DNA of 64,000 nucleotides from an uncultured Lachnospiraceae bacterium (GTDB taxonomy: Bacteria > Bacillota > Clostridia > Lachnospirales > Lachnospiraceae), in contig CAJUIO010000007.1 in assembly GCA_910586025.1 (NCBI GenBank), forward strand, positions 1-64,000. The letters are read 5' to 3'. The notes under the pieces are model-generated. The model was not told where the DNA came from. It did not search any database and saw only the letters and a list, made by a program, of their open reading frames with translations. Shown here piece by piece: positions 1 to 8,963 of the stretch. The position numbers were made by a program, and so were the translations under genes. Position 1 is the first letter of the stretch. Each line of letters starts with the position of its first letter.

Positions 1-55
1 CGGAGCTTGTGACAGCGGTATTTTCCGGTTTTATTTACAGAAAATCGGTTTAAGA

Positions 56-330
56 GTTACTGTTCACTCGCAGCCGTCAGTCCGCCTTGCGAACACTTGC
101 GAAACAGGCCTTTCCAAAGTTCGTCTCGCAACCGAGACAAATCACCACGGGCACACTCCCGTTACTTGTCGCTCGCAGCGGTGCATAAGGCGCTAAAACA
201 CAGCGCCTAAACACCGGCGGCTCCAAAGTGCCCTGCTTGTGATTTGTCTCGGTTACAAGACTTTAATTCCGGAACAAGCAGCTTCGCAAGTGTTCGCAAG
301 GCGGACTGACGGCTGCGAGTGAACAGTAAC
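56..330. repeat. Long palindromic intergenic element
   Basis: Two 48-nt arms (56-103 and 283-330) are exact reverse complements. A second pair (130-145 and 239-254, 16 nt, exact) lies inside, and a small hairpin (188-194 with 202-208) sits at the centre. Transcribed in either direction, the element would fold into one long interrupted stem. No coding frame is credible here. The outer arm starts GTTACTG and resembles an element at 31988-32036 (about 29 of the first 36 positions match), so it is probably a dispersed non-coding repeat rather than a terminator. Together with the flanks this explains most of the gene-free stretch 1-443. Confidence 0.85.
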
Positions 331-369
331 GTTTAAGATTTTCGTAAGATTTTCACCCATGCTTTAGCC

Positions 370-398
370 TTGAATAAGGGAAGGATTTCTGCTAGAAT
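370..398 (+). promoter_or_regulatory. Sigma-A-type promoter for the PH/GRAM-like gene
   Basis: A -35 box TTGAAT (370-375) and a -10 box TAGAAT (393-398) are separated by 17 nt. They lie 46 nt upstream of an ATG that has GGAGG at 431-435. The promoter begins just after the right arm of the long palindrome. Confidence 0.65.
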
Positions 399-443
399 AG
401 TTAGAACATAAATATTTACCATTGCGATTAGGAGGAAACAATT

Positions 444-785
444 ATGGCAAAACCAGTGTTTGAAGCGAGGGAAGGGGAAAATGTTTTCGCACAGAAGGCG
501 ACTGCCGACTGCTGGAAATCACCGAAGCAGACGATCAGCCGGCAGGTGTCCGGAAAGACATATGTTACGGACCAGCGCATTGTATTTCTGGCATCGGGAT
601 TAGTCGGAACGGAAAGCGTAAGCTGGGAGATCGAGATGAAAGACATCGCATCCGTGAAGGCCTGCATGACACCGCCCTTTTTCCCTTTTGGGGTTTTGAT
701 CACGATGAAAGACGGCAGCAAATATAAGCTTGCATATTTGAGTCGTAAAAAATATATTGATTGGATTTCTCAGCATATTTCGTAA
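444..785 (+). CDS. Small PH/GRAM-like domain protein
   Basis: This 113-residue soluble protein has the pattern of GRAM or bacterial PH-like domains: a GKTYVTDQRIVFLA stretch near residues 40-53, followed by alternating beta strands and a C-terminal helix. Such domains often bind lipids or act as scaffolds, but no specific role can be assigned. The ATG is 8 nt after GGAGG. The gene is monocistronic, with its own promoter upstream and a strong terminator downstream. No signal peptide or membrane segment is present. Family assignment is by pattern only. Confidence 0.7.
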   Translation: MAKPVFEAREGENVFAQKATADCWKSPKQTISRQVSGKTYVTDQRIVFLASGLVGTESVSWEIEMKDIASVKACMTPPFFPFGVLITMKDGSKYKLAYLSRKKYIDWISQHIS

Positions 786-832
786 AGAATTTTCAGGGAA
801 TTGAATCAAGGGAAACCGGCAGTTAAAGACGA

Positions 833-888
833 AAAAAATTCCGTTCACAGCCATCTACATTGAAAGATGGCCGTGAACGGAATTTTTT
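833..888. terminator. Bidirectional rho-independent terminator
   Basis: Arms 833-856 and 865-888 pair over 24 nt with a single mismatch and an 8-nt loop. The stem begins with an A run and ends with a T run, so it can terminate transcription in both directions. It separates the small PH/GRAM-like gene from the sugar transport operon. Confidence 0.9.
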
Positions 889-1043
889 GCATTAAAAAAT
901 AGAGATTTCATACTGTGAAAATCAGAGATTTATGGAAAAACCCGTGAAAACATTCCGAATAATAAGTAATTTTGGTAGATTTTTGCGGGTATCAGCCCGC
1001 TCTTATCCGTGGTAAATTGTAAAAAAAGACAAAGGGGGATCGT

Positions 1044-1967
1044 GTGGTGGTTCAGAGTACGAAAAAAAAGAATATGCAGGGGAAAAAGATCGTGTTGCTT
1101 ATTTTGCCGTTTCTGGTTTTAAGCTTCCTGTTTTCCTATTTCCCTCTTCATGGGTGGATCTATGCCCTCTATGATTACAGGGCACCCCTGAAATTATCGC
1201 AATGTGAGTTTGTGGGTGCAAAATGGTTTGTGACGCTGTTTGCAAACAAGACGCAGGTGGATCAGCTTATGGTGGTTATGAAGAACACCTTTGCCCTGAG
1301 CTTTCTTGGAATAGCGACCTCGTTTCTCCCGGTGTTGTTTGCGGTCTTTTTGAATGAGATGCGGTGCAAATGGGTCAGGAATATGGTACAGACCATTACC
1401 ACCATACCCAATTTTATCAGCTGGACCCTGGTGTACGCCATTGCGTTTGCTCTCTTTTCCACGACCGGAATGGTGAATTCCCTGCTTTTGAGGATGGGGA
1501 TCATTGACACGGCTATCAAGTTTCTGGATAGCAGCAACCACGTGTGGCTTTCCATGATTCTGTGGAGTATGTGGAAGGGAATGGGATGGAATGCCATCAT
1601 GTATCTGGCGGCTATCTCGGGAATTGACCAGGAGCTGTACGAGGCCGCGAGAGTGGACGGGGCGGGAAGATTCCAGCTCATATGGAATATCACAATACCG
1701 TCACTGCTTCCAACCTATTTCGTGATGCTGATGCTGTCCATCGCCAGCTTCCTGTCAAACGGGATGGATCAGTATTATGTATTCCAGAACGCCTTTAACA
1801 AGACGAGCATCCAGGTGCTTGATCTGTATGTGTATAACATCGGTATGACGGGCAAAAGCCTGTCGCTGGCAACCGCAATTGGCATTTTGAAGAGCCTTGT
1901 CAGCCTTACCCTGCTGTTTTCCGTGAACTTCGTTTCCAAAAAGGTCAGAGGGGACAGCATTATATAG
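1044..1967 (+). CDS. Carbohydrate ABC transporter permease, LplB-like
   Basis: A 307-residue inner-membrane permease with about six hydrophobic segments. The cytoplasmic EAA loop that docks the ATPase is visible at YEAARVDGAGRFQLIW, near residues 198-213. It forms the transmembrane channel with the next permease for import of an oligosaccharide or polysaccharide fragment. The proposed start is GTG at 1044 (or 1047), 5 nt after an AAAGGGGG site; an ATG at 1074 is less well placed. It is the first gene of an operon running to 8865. Gene-level family assignment is firm, the substrate is unknown. Confidence 0.92.
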   Translation: MVVQSTKKKNMQGKKIVLLILPFLVLSFLFSYFPLHGWIYALYDYRAPLKLSQCEFVGAKWFVTLFANKTQVDQLMVVMKNTFALSFLGIATSFLPVLFAVFLNEMRCKWVRNMVQTITTIPNFISWTLVYAIAFALFSTTGMVNSLLLRMGIIDTAIKFLDSSNHVWLSMILWSMWKGMGWNAIMYLAAISGIDQELYEAARVDGAGRFQLIWNITIPSLLPTYFVMLMLSIASFLSNGMDQYYVFQNAFNKTSIQVLDLYVYNIGMTGKSLSLATAIGILKSLVSLTLLFSVNFVSKKVRGDSII

Positions 1968-1976
1968 AAAGGAATC

Positions 1977-2900
1977 ATGAAAATGAGAGTGGATGCAGAG
2001 AGAAAACGTCCTGTTAAGAAAGAGGATATCCTATTCAAGATCGTGAATTATTCGATATTTTTGCTTTTTACTTTTTTATGTGCGTATCCGTTTTATTACT
2101 TGATTATCAATTCCATCAGCTCCAATGAACTCAGCAGCAACGGAATGATCAATTTTCTGCCAAGACAGATACATTTTCAGAATTATAAGGATGTGTTCCA
2201 GCTAAGCGGCCTTTCGACGGCAGTGGTCGTGTCAGTAGCCAGAACAGTGGTTGGAACAGCCTGTACGGTCATGGCATCCGCCTATCTTGGATTCATGTTC
2301 ACGCAGAAGAAAATGTGGCACCGCAGCTTCTTTTACAGGTTCGTTGTGGTTACCATGTATTTCAGCGCCGGTCTGATTCCCATGTTTATGACCATGAAGC
2401 TGCTGCACCTGAATAATACCTTCTGGGTGTATATTATCCCGGGCATTGTGCAGCCCTTCAACGTGATTATGGTGAAGACCTTTATCGAATCCATCCCCTC
2501 CTCTTTGCAGGAGGCGGCGGAGGTGGACGGTGCGGGAGTGCTGACGGTGTTCTTCAAGGTGATTCTTCCCACCTGTACTCCCATTCTGGCAACTATCGCC
2601 ATCTGGGCGGCAGTTGGACAGTGGAACTCCTTCCAGGATACGCTGATCTACATAACGGATCAGAAACTGTATTCGCTGCAGTATCTGCTCTATATTTATC
2701 TGAATCAGGCAAATTCCCTGGCGGCTCTTGTGAAATCGTCCACGAATATCGGGGCGGTGGCCGACCTGGTGACGAAGCAGACACCCACATCCATAAGGAT
2801 GACGATTTCCGTGGTGGTGGTTCTGCCCATACTGTTTATCTATCCCATGTTCCAGAAATATTTCGTGAAGGGTATCATGATCGGAGCGGTGAAGGGATAA
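1977..2900 (+). CDS. Carbohydrate ABC transporter permease, LplC/AraQ-like
   Basis: The second permease of the pair, 307 residues with about six membrane segments. Its EAA motif QEAAEVDGAGVLTVFF lies near residues 178-193. It starts 9 nt after the first permease stops, behind a GAAAGGA site, and would heterodimerise with it. No ATP-binding subunit is encoded anywhere in the window. In Firmicutes such CUT1-type systems usually share an MsmX-type ATPase encoded elsewhere, which is the likely case here. Confidence 0.92.
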   Translation: MKMRVDAERKRPVKKEDILFKIVNYSIFLLFTFLCAYPFYYLIINSISSNELSSNGMINFLPRQIHFQNYKDVFQLSGLSTAVVVSVARTVVGTACTVMASAYLGFMFTQKKMWHRSFFYRFVVVTMYFSAGLIPMFMTMKLLHLNNTFWVYIIPGIVQPFNVIMVKTFIESIPSSLQEAAEVDGAGVLTVFFKVILPTCTPILATIAIWAAVGQWNSFQDTLIYITDQKLYSLQYLLYIYLNQANSLAALVKSSTNIGAVADLVTKQTPTSIRMTISVVVVLPILFIYPMFQKYFVKGIMIGAVKG

Positions 2901-2916
2901 AAATTAAGAGTAACTA

Positions 2917-2933
2917 GGGCTCCCAAGGAGCCC
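2917..2933 (+). other. Intergenic hairpin before the binding-protein gene
   Basis: GGGCTCC (2917-2923) pairs perfectly with GGAGCCC (2927-2933) across a 3-nt loop. It lies in the 55-nt gap between the second permease and the binding-protein gene. No T run follows, so it is not a standard terminator. It may protect or define the 5' end of a processed binding-protein mRNA. Confidence 0.55.
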
Positions 2934-2955
2934 ATATGGAAAAAGGAGGTAAGAT

Positions 2956-4824
2956 ATGAAAAGGAAAATGGCAACAAAAGTGGCAGGCGTTCTGCTGACC
3001 ATGGCAATGATGGCCCAGACTCTGGCCGGATGCGGCGGGGCACCGAAGGATGCGGCAGAAGGGAAGGAAGATACATCTTCCCAGGTACAGGAGACAGAGA
3101 ACAAAACAGAGGATACTGCGTCAGATGCGTCTGGTACTGCGTCAGATGCCGCTTCCGCTGCGGGAGAAGCATCCGGGGCGGAGAAATATCCGGAATTTCT
3201 GACGATTGAGGTATTCGGCATACAGTCCAATTATCAGGGTCTGCAGTCCGGGTGGTTTGGAAAGCTGGTGAAGGATAAGTTCAACATGGAGTTGAACATT
3301 ATCGCTCCCAATGTGGCAGGCGGCGGCGACACGCTGTATCAGACAAGATCAGCCAACGGAAACCTGGGAGATCTGATTCTTGCCAATATGGATTCCAACC
3401 GGCTGAAGGATCTGGTGCAGGCGGAGCTGGTACTGGATATGACTGACTATATGGACGGATGTGAGAATCTCAAGAAGTATCTCCCTTCCATGGAGATGGC
3501 GAGCGCCCTGGCTGAGAAGGAAGGCCTTTGGGGAATTCCCAGTGGTATTTCCGCTGTTTCCGCAACGGATCCGGGGGAGATATCCGAACCCACCTGTGCG
3601 GCAAGCCTTCGCTGGGATCTGTATAAGGAAGCGGGATATCCGGATATAGAAGGACTTGAGGGACTGCTTCCCGTTCTGAAACAGATGCAGGAGCTGGCAG
3701 GCACAAGTGATTCCGGCAAGGAAGTGTATGGATTCTCCCTGTTCAAGGACTGGGACGGCGATGTTATGCAGAATGGCGCTTCCTTCTCGGCAATGTTTGG
3801 ATACGACACCATGGGATCCGCACTGTTTAATATTGTAACGGGCGAGACCCAGAGAGTGATCGACAGCGATTCCATGTATGTGGCTGGTTTAAAGCTTTTG
3901 TTCAAGGCAAATCAGATGGGACTGGTGGATCCGGAATCTACCACACAGAATTTTGATACCGTGGCCTCAAAGTATACGGACGGAGCGGTTCTCTACTCCC
4001 TGTGGCCGTGGCTTGGAGCCGGATACTACAATAGTCAGGGAAACATGGAAGCGGGAAAAGGCTTCATGTCCGTGGCTATGGACGGAGCGAAGTACCTTTG
4101 CTATGGCGGCACCCCTTTGGGAAATGTAAAGTATGGTATCATGGTGGGAAGCCAGACCAAGGATCCCCAGCGTATGGTTGACTTTATCGACTGGCTGTAT
4201 TCTCCGGAAGGAATCACGGCAAGCGGCACGGACACCAACGGCGGATGCGGACTGGAAGGCCTGACCTGGGAATTGAAGGATGGGAAGCCCACATTTACGG
4301 AGTTTGGAAGAAAAGTGTTCATTGACAAGGATGCAGAAGCGCAGGTTCCCGAGGAGTGGGGCGGCGGAACGTACAACGACGGACTCTCCGCACTTAACTA
4401 CAGCGCTGCGGGGACAAAGGATGTGAATGAGGAAAACGGTGTGCCTTATAACTGTACGGTTTGGGATGAATACAGGGAGATCACTTCCACCACTCTGAGT
4501 AAGGACTGGGCGGAGCATTTCGGAACAGACAAGCTTCCCATTGACTACTTCACGGAGCAGGATATGATCAGCGTGGTTCCGGGAACGAGCTGGGCAAATC
4601 CTGATTATTCCACGGATATCACGGTGATCAAGGAACAGTGCAGGCAGACTATCGTTGACTATTCCTGGAGAATGGTCTTTGCGGACAGCGAAGAGGAATT
4701 CGACGCTCTTCTTAAGGAGATGCAGGATATCACCAACGGCCTGGGCTTTGAGGAGGTTTACAAGGTGGATCAGGAAAACTGTGCGGCAAGATTTGCAATG
4801 TTTGAGGAAGCAAGAGGAAACTGA
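2956..4824 (+). CDS. Extracellular sugar-binding lipoprotein, LplA-like
   Basis: A 622-residue substrate-binding protein of the long LplA/LipO type. It has a lipoprotein signal ending in the lipobox Leu-Ala-Gly-Cys with the lipidated Cys at residue 26. An Ala/Ser/Asp/Glu-rich linker to about residue 75 tethers the two-lobed binding domain to the membrane. It would capture a carbohydrate outside the cell and hand it to the two permeases. ATG follows GGAGG with 6 nt spacing. Hairpins flank the gene on both sides, consistent with higher expression of the binding protein than of its partners. Confidence 0.93.
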   Translation: MKRKMATKVAGVLLTMAMMAQTLAGCGGAPKDAAEGKEDTSSQVQETENKTEDTASDASGTASDAASAAGEASGAEKYPEFLTIEVFGIQSNYQGLQSGWFGKLVKDKFNMELNIIAPNVAGGGDTLYQTRSANGNLGDLILANMDSNRLKDLVQAELVLDMTDYMDGCENLKKYLPSMEMASALAEKEGLWGIPSGISAVSATDPGEISEPTCAASLRWDLYKEAGYPDIEGLEGLLPVLKQMQELAGTSDSGKEVYGFSLFKDWDGDVMQNGASFSAMFGYDTMGSALFNIVTGETQRVIDSDSMYVAGLKLLFKANQMGLVDPESTTQNFDTVASKYTDGAVLYSLWPWLGAGYYNSQGNMEAGKGFMSVAMDGAKYLCYGGTPLGNVKYGIMVGSQTKDPQRMVDFIDWLYSPEGITASGTDTNGGCGLEGLTWELKDGKPTFTEFGRKVFIDKDAEAQVPEEWGGGTYNDGLSALNYSAAGTKDVNEENGVPYNCTVWDEYREITSTTLSKDWAEHFGTDKLPIDYFTEQDMISVVPGTSWANPDYSTDITVIKEQCRQTIVDYSWRMVFADSEEEFDALLKEMQDITNGLGFEEVYKVDQENCAARFAMFEEARGN

Positions 4825-4832
4825 TAAAAAGG

Positions 4833-4861
4833 GTAAAGGGAGAGCTTGGCTTTCCCTTTAC
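4833..4861 (+). other. Intercistronic stem-loop after the binding-protein gene
   Basis: A 13-bp stem (4833-4845 with 4849-4861, one G-U pair) has a 3-nt loop and starts 8 nt after the stop codon. There is no downstream T run, so it should stabilise the upstream mRNA end or partly attenuate transcription rather than fully terminate it. Confidence 0.65.
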
Positions 4862-4915
4862 GATTTCCCGGATTTATAGGCGGGGAGTTCTTCTTCGGAA
4901 GGAAAGGATGGAGTC

Positions 4916-5530
4916 ATGAAGCTGAATCTGGACAGTCCGGTACTGGATTATGTGAATACGTTACTCTCTTATATTGTTTTAAATCTCCTGTTTATCCTGT
5001 GCTGTATTCCCGTCATTACCATCGGGCCTGCGGTGGCGGCTCTCTATGCGGTGATGCTGCGGGAGGCGAGAAGGGAGTACGGATATCTGTACCGCAGTTT
5101 TCTCAGGGCTTTCAGGGAGATGTTTTTTCAGGCTCTTGGCATGTCCCTCTTCTTTGTGGCGTTTGTGCTTTTTATTTCTTTTTCCATGGTATTCTGGTAT
5201 TCTTATGGTGGGGCGCTGCCCATGGCGGCCAGCGTGCTTCTGGCAGTCCTGATGCTTGTGACATTGGGTGCGGGGCTCTACGGCTTTCCCCTTCTGGCGA
5301 GATTCCAGAATACTGTGAGACAGACTGTCAGGAATGCGTTTGGCATGACCGTGGCACACGCCGGATATACGGTGCTTCTTATAGGGATTGAGGCGGCAGC
5401 GGCGGCCCTGTTTTATTTTTTTCCCTTGTTCCGGGTATTCATGCTTGCGGTGGGGTTTGTCTTTGTGGCTCTGTGTAAGTCACTGATCCTGTCTGTGGTT
5501 TTTGCCGGATACGAATCAAAGAAGGAGTAG
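4916..5530 (+). CDS. DUF624 (YesL-like) membrane protein
   Basis: A 204-residue integral membrane protein with about five hydrophobic segments and the N-terminal pattern of the DUF624 family, which includes B. subtilis YesL. Members sit in carbohydrate uptake operons beside YesM/YesN-type regulators, exactly as here. Their biochemical role is unknown. The gene ends 6 nt before the kinase gene, so the two are probably translated from one message. Confidence 0.85.
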   Translation: MKLNLDSPVLDYVNTLLSYIVLNLLFILCCIPVITIGPAVAALYAVMLREARREYGYLYRSFLRAFREMFFQALGMSLFFVAFVLFISFSMVFWYSYGGALPMAASVLLAVLMLVTLGAGLYGFPLLARFQNTVRQTVRNAFGMTVAHAGYTVLLIGIEAAAAALFYFFPLFRVFMLAVGFVFVALCKSLILSVVFAGYESKKE

Positions 5531-5536
5531 AAAAAG

Positions 5537-7306
5537 ATGCTGCGTAGTGTGAGAAGGCAGATCATGTATATTTTTATTCTCGTCACCGTCATCCCGGTGC
5601 TGGTGGTGGGAGCTATCGCCGTTTCTGTGTTGAAAAAGCAGATGAGGGAGCGGTATGAGGAACAGGTGGAGGCGGAGAATACCAGGGTGAAATCCATCCT
5701 GTTTGACATCACGCTCTCGATGTACAATGGCTGCGAACCCATTGTCACCTGGCAGGCTTACCGGGATCTTCTGTCCACGGAGGATTTCTCGAAAAGCGAC
5801 AAGACGAATCATGATTCTCTGACGCGCTCTCTGGCATCTCTGAAGGAGAACACGGCGGCCATATCCTCCATTGCCATATACACGGATAATCCCAATATTC
5901 CTGAGGGGACGGGGATCTCTTATATGGAAAATCATTTTGAGGATCAGGAGTGGTATCAAAATACAAGGAACGGGGAATGGAGCAACTGGACCTGTACCAT
6001 GGTTCCTCTGAATCCGACCCAGGAGGCTTTGGAGCTCACGCTTGTGAGAAGAATCAATATCGGATCCTCCCGGTATGAGGCTTATCTTGTGATGACGGTG
6101 AGCACGAGCTATCTGAGAAACCGCCTGATCAAGACGAACAGCTTTCTGCTTGCCAGCGTGGATGCTCTTCCCTGTTTCTTTTCCTCGGAATACCGGATGA
6201 TGGAGACGGACATGCCCTTTGAGAAGGACTTTGAGGGAGGATATTATTCCTATCGGGGTTCCATGGATATCAAGGGGGAGAGGGCCATGACCTGCATCAC
6301 CACTCTGCTGCCCTATAAGGTGTCAAACAAGTTCTATATCCTGTCAAGCGATCTGGAAGCCTACCGGCAGATGGAACGGTTTTCCCTTCTGTTTGTGGTT
6401 CTGGTAGCCATAGTGATCGCCGGGACGGTGATCGTGATTATCCTGTTTTCCTCTTATCTCAGCGACCGGATTCTCACGCTGCGCACTGCCATGCATCAGG
6501 CAAGTATGGGAGATTATAATATCATAGACGAGTTTCGGGGCGAGGATGAGCTTACGGATATTTTCAGCGATCTCATGACCATGGTGGGAAGGATTCATGA
6601 CAAGGAGGCGGAGTTTTTCGAGGGAAGGATCAAGGAGCAGAAGCTGGTGAACAAACAGCAGGAAATGGAATTCAAGATGCTTTCCAGCCAGATCAACCCT
6701 CATTTCCTGTACAATACGCTGGAGACAATCCGGATGCAGGCTATCAGCAGCCGGAACAGGGAGGTGGCGACCTCCATTATGCTTCTGGCGGACAGTATGC
6801 ACTATGTGCTGGAGAACACGGGGACGGCTCTGACCACTCTCGCCAGAGAGCTTGAGCATGTGAAGACCTACCTGCAGATCCAGAAGCTCAGGTTTAGGGA
6901 CAGGGTGTGCTGGGATTTTTATCTGGACGAGACGGTGGATATGAACCGGTTCGTGATTCTTCCCCTGCTGCTGCAGCCGGTTGTGGAGAACGCTATTGTG
7001 CACGGGCTTGAGGGGAAAGAGGAGAAGGGACATATCAGTCTGATTATAGAGCGGGAAAAAGAGGATAAAATAATAATAACGGTTAAGGATAACGGCAAAG
7101 GGATAGGATCGGAGAAGCTGGAGCAGCTTGGACGGTCCATCAGGGAAAAGGGCCTGGACGACAGCTCCAGTATAGGACTGCACAACATTGACCAGAGGGT
7201 GAAGCTGTTTTACGGTGAGGAGTATGGTCTTACGATTACGAGCGAGCTTTTTAAGGGTACCTGTGTGTCCCTGGTTCTTCCGTTTGGGGAGGATGGTGAG
7301 GGGTAG
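5537..7306 (+). CDS. YesM-like sensor histidine kinase
   Basis: A 589-residue kinase with a membrane segment near residues 10-32, an extracellular sensor region, a second membrane segment near 280-305, and a HAMP-like linker. It has the His_kinase family phosphoacceptor motif QINPHFLYN (His389) and a C-terminal ATPase domain with an N box (VENAIVHG) and a DNGKGIG motif. It should sense an extracellular sugar or the loaded binding protein and phosphorylate the AraC-type regulator encoded 5 nt downstream. Confidence 0.93.
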   Translation: MLRSVRRQIMYIFILVTVIPVLVVGAIAVSVLKKQMRERYEEQVEAENTRVKSILFDITLSMYNGCEPIVTWQAYRDLLSTEDFSKSDKTNHDSLTRSLASLKENTAAISSIAIYTDNPNIPEGTGISYMENHFEDQEWYQNTRNGEWSNWTCTMVPLNPTQEALELTLVRRINIGSSRYEAYLVMTVSTSYLRNRLIKTNSFLLASVDALPCFFSSEYRMMETDMPFEKDFEGGYYSYRGSMDIKGERAMTCITTLLPYKVSNKFYILSSDLEAYRQMERFSLLFVVLVAIVIAGTVIVIILFSSYLSDRILTLRTAMHQASMGDYNIIDEFRGEDELTDIFSDLMTMVGRIHDKEAEFFEGRIKEQKLVNKQQEMEFKMLSSQINPHFLYNTLETIRMQAISSRNREVATSIMLLADSMHYVLENTGTALTTLARELEHVKTYLQIQKLRFRDRVCWDFYLDETVDMNRFVILPLLLQPVVENAIVHGLEGKEEKGHISLIIEREKEDKIIITVKDNGKGIGSEKLEQLGRSIREKGLDDSSSIGLHNIDQRVKLFYGEEYGLTITSELFKGTCVSLVLPFGEDGEG

Positions 7307-7311
7307 AGTTT

Positions 7312-8865
7312 ATGAAGAATATGCTGATTGATGTCCTTATTGTGGATGATGAGGCTTTTATAAGGGAAGGCCTGAAATACATGATCGAGTGGGAGGAGCT
7401 TGGCTTTACGATCTGCGACGAGGCGGAAAACGGGGAGGAGGCAGTGGAGAAGATTCTGCTCTATCAGCCGGGCCTGGTGCTTCTGGACATCAGGATTCCA
7501 GGAATGTCCGGAACGGAGGTGATCCAGGAGGTAAGGCACAGGGGATTTGAAGGCGAGATTATTTTTCTCAGCGGCTATACGGAGTTTACGTATGCCCAGG
7601 CGGCTCTCGAGTACGGAGCGTTCAAGTATATCACCAAGCCCATTGACGAGGGGAAGCTGACCGATGCCGTACAGGCGGTAAAGGAGAAGATCGAGCGGCG
7701 TTATGACAAAGAGCGTTCTCTGAACCAATATCTGAAAAAGGCCAGATCCATGGTGCTCTATGATCTTCTTGTGGGCCGTGAATTCGACCCTTCCATCAAT
7801 TACAATGAGCTGGGACTTTATGCCTCCATCTATCAGGTGGTGATGTATGAAAATTATGCGCCGTATTTTCAGATGATTGACCTGGCAAGTCTGCTTATGA
7901 TTGACACGGGCTCCTTTGAACGGACCCAGATTCATCAGAGGGAGGTTCTTCTGCTGAAGAACCGGAACGCTCTGGAACGGTTTCAGTCATGGGTTCTGCG
8001 CTATGAGGGCGGATACCAGAAGGGATCTCCCATGGATTCCCTGTTTTTTGTCTATGGGGAGGCGGTGTCCAATATCAGGGAAATCGGCAGATCGTATCAT
8101 CAGTGTGCCGCACTCATAAAGAGAAGATTTTTCTGCGGAGAAAATCAGCATATGCTGTCCTTTGAGGATCTTCCTGCGGACAGGGGGGAGGAGGAGACGG
8201 ATCCGGCTGTGGGCAGGGTGTACGGGCAGAGATTTTTCGAATCCATTCAGACCGGAAGCCGCAGCAGAATCGCCCGGATTCTGGAGGAGCTTCGGGAGTA
8301 TGTCTGCGGAAAGGATCTGGAGGTTTTGAATGTGAGACATTTTCTGGTAGACATTTTCCTGCAGGTGAAATTGAATACCATCAATACCTATGGAAAAAGC
8401 CATGATATCCCTTTTCAGAACAACGCATCTGTCATAGAGCTGATCGAAAACAAGTCGTATCTTTATGAGATCCTGGACTATTTTATGCAGCAGTTTGAGA
8501 TGATCATGGAGAGAATCGGAAGCGGATCCTCGGACAGTGTGTTTGAGGATGTCCTGCATTACATCAATATGAATTATGCCTCCCAGCTGAAGCTGGAAGA
8601 GATCGCGGCTCTGTTCGGATACAACAGCTCCTATTTTGGAAAGCTGTTCACACAGAAAAACGGGTGTAATTTTAAAACCTATCTGGACAATATCCGTATT
8701 GAGCAATCAAAGAAATTGCTGCTGGAGACGGACTGGAAGGTGTATGAAATCGCGGCAGGGGTGGGATACAGTCATGTGGACGTTTACCACCAGAAGTTCA
8801 AAAAGCTGGTGAACATGAGCCCGGCGGAATTTCGCAGGGCTTCGGGCGCAGGCGGGGAGGAATAG
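7312..8865 (+). CDS. YesN-like response regulator with AraC DNA-binding domain
   Basis: A 517-residue regulator. The N-terminal receiver domain has the phosphoacceptor Asp59 in LVLLDIRIPG and the acidic pair at residues 11-13. A long middle region follows, and the last 100 residues form an AraC-type double helix-turn-helix with the family signature near GVGYSHVDVYHQKFKK. It is paired with the kinase immediately upstream and probably controls the transport operon. A promoter target was not identified with confidence. Confidence 0.93.
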   Translation: MKNMLIDVLIVDDEAFIREGLKYMIEWEELGFTICDEAENGEEAVEKILLYQPGLVLLDIRIPGMSGTEVIQEVRHRGFEGEIIFLSGYTEFTYAQAALEYGAFKYITKPIDEGKLTDAVQAVKEKIERRYDKERSLNQYLKKARSMVLYDLLVGREFDPSINYNELGLYASIYQVVMYENYAPYFQMIDLASLLMIDTGSFERTQIHQREVLLLKNRNALERFQSWVLRYEGGYQKGSPMDSLFFVYGEAVSNIREIGRSYHQCAALIKRRFFCGENQHMLSFEDLPADRGEEETDPAVGRVYGQRFFESIQTGSRSRIARILEELREYVCGKDLEVLNVRHFLVDIFLQVKLNTINTYGKSHDIPFQNNASVIELIENKSYLYEILDYFMQQFEMIMERIGSGSSDSVFEDVLHYINMNYASQLKLEEIAALFGYNSSYFGKLFTQKNGCNFKTYLDNIRIEQSKKLLLETDWKVYEIAAGVGYSHVDVYHQKFKKLVNMSPAEFRRASGAGGEE

Positions 8866-8908
8866 CGGGCATCTTACAGGGAAAATACGCATGTTGCCCT
8901 GTTTGCCA

Positions 8909-8937
8909 TTGTCTCTTTCGCAAATCCCATCTATACT
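8909..8937 (+). promoter_or_regulatory. Promoter for the alpha/beta hydrolase gene
   Basis: TTGTCT (8909-8914) and TATACT (8932-8937) are spaced by 17 nt, in the 98-nt gap after the YesN-like gene. AGGAGGT lies just before the ATG at 8964. The hydrolase therefore probably has its own transcription start, separate from the sugar operon. Confidence 0.55.
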
Positions 8938-8963
8938 TACCTTGATGACAGGAGGTAAGCAGG

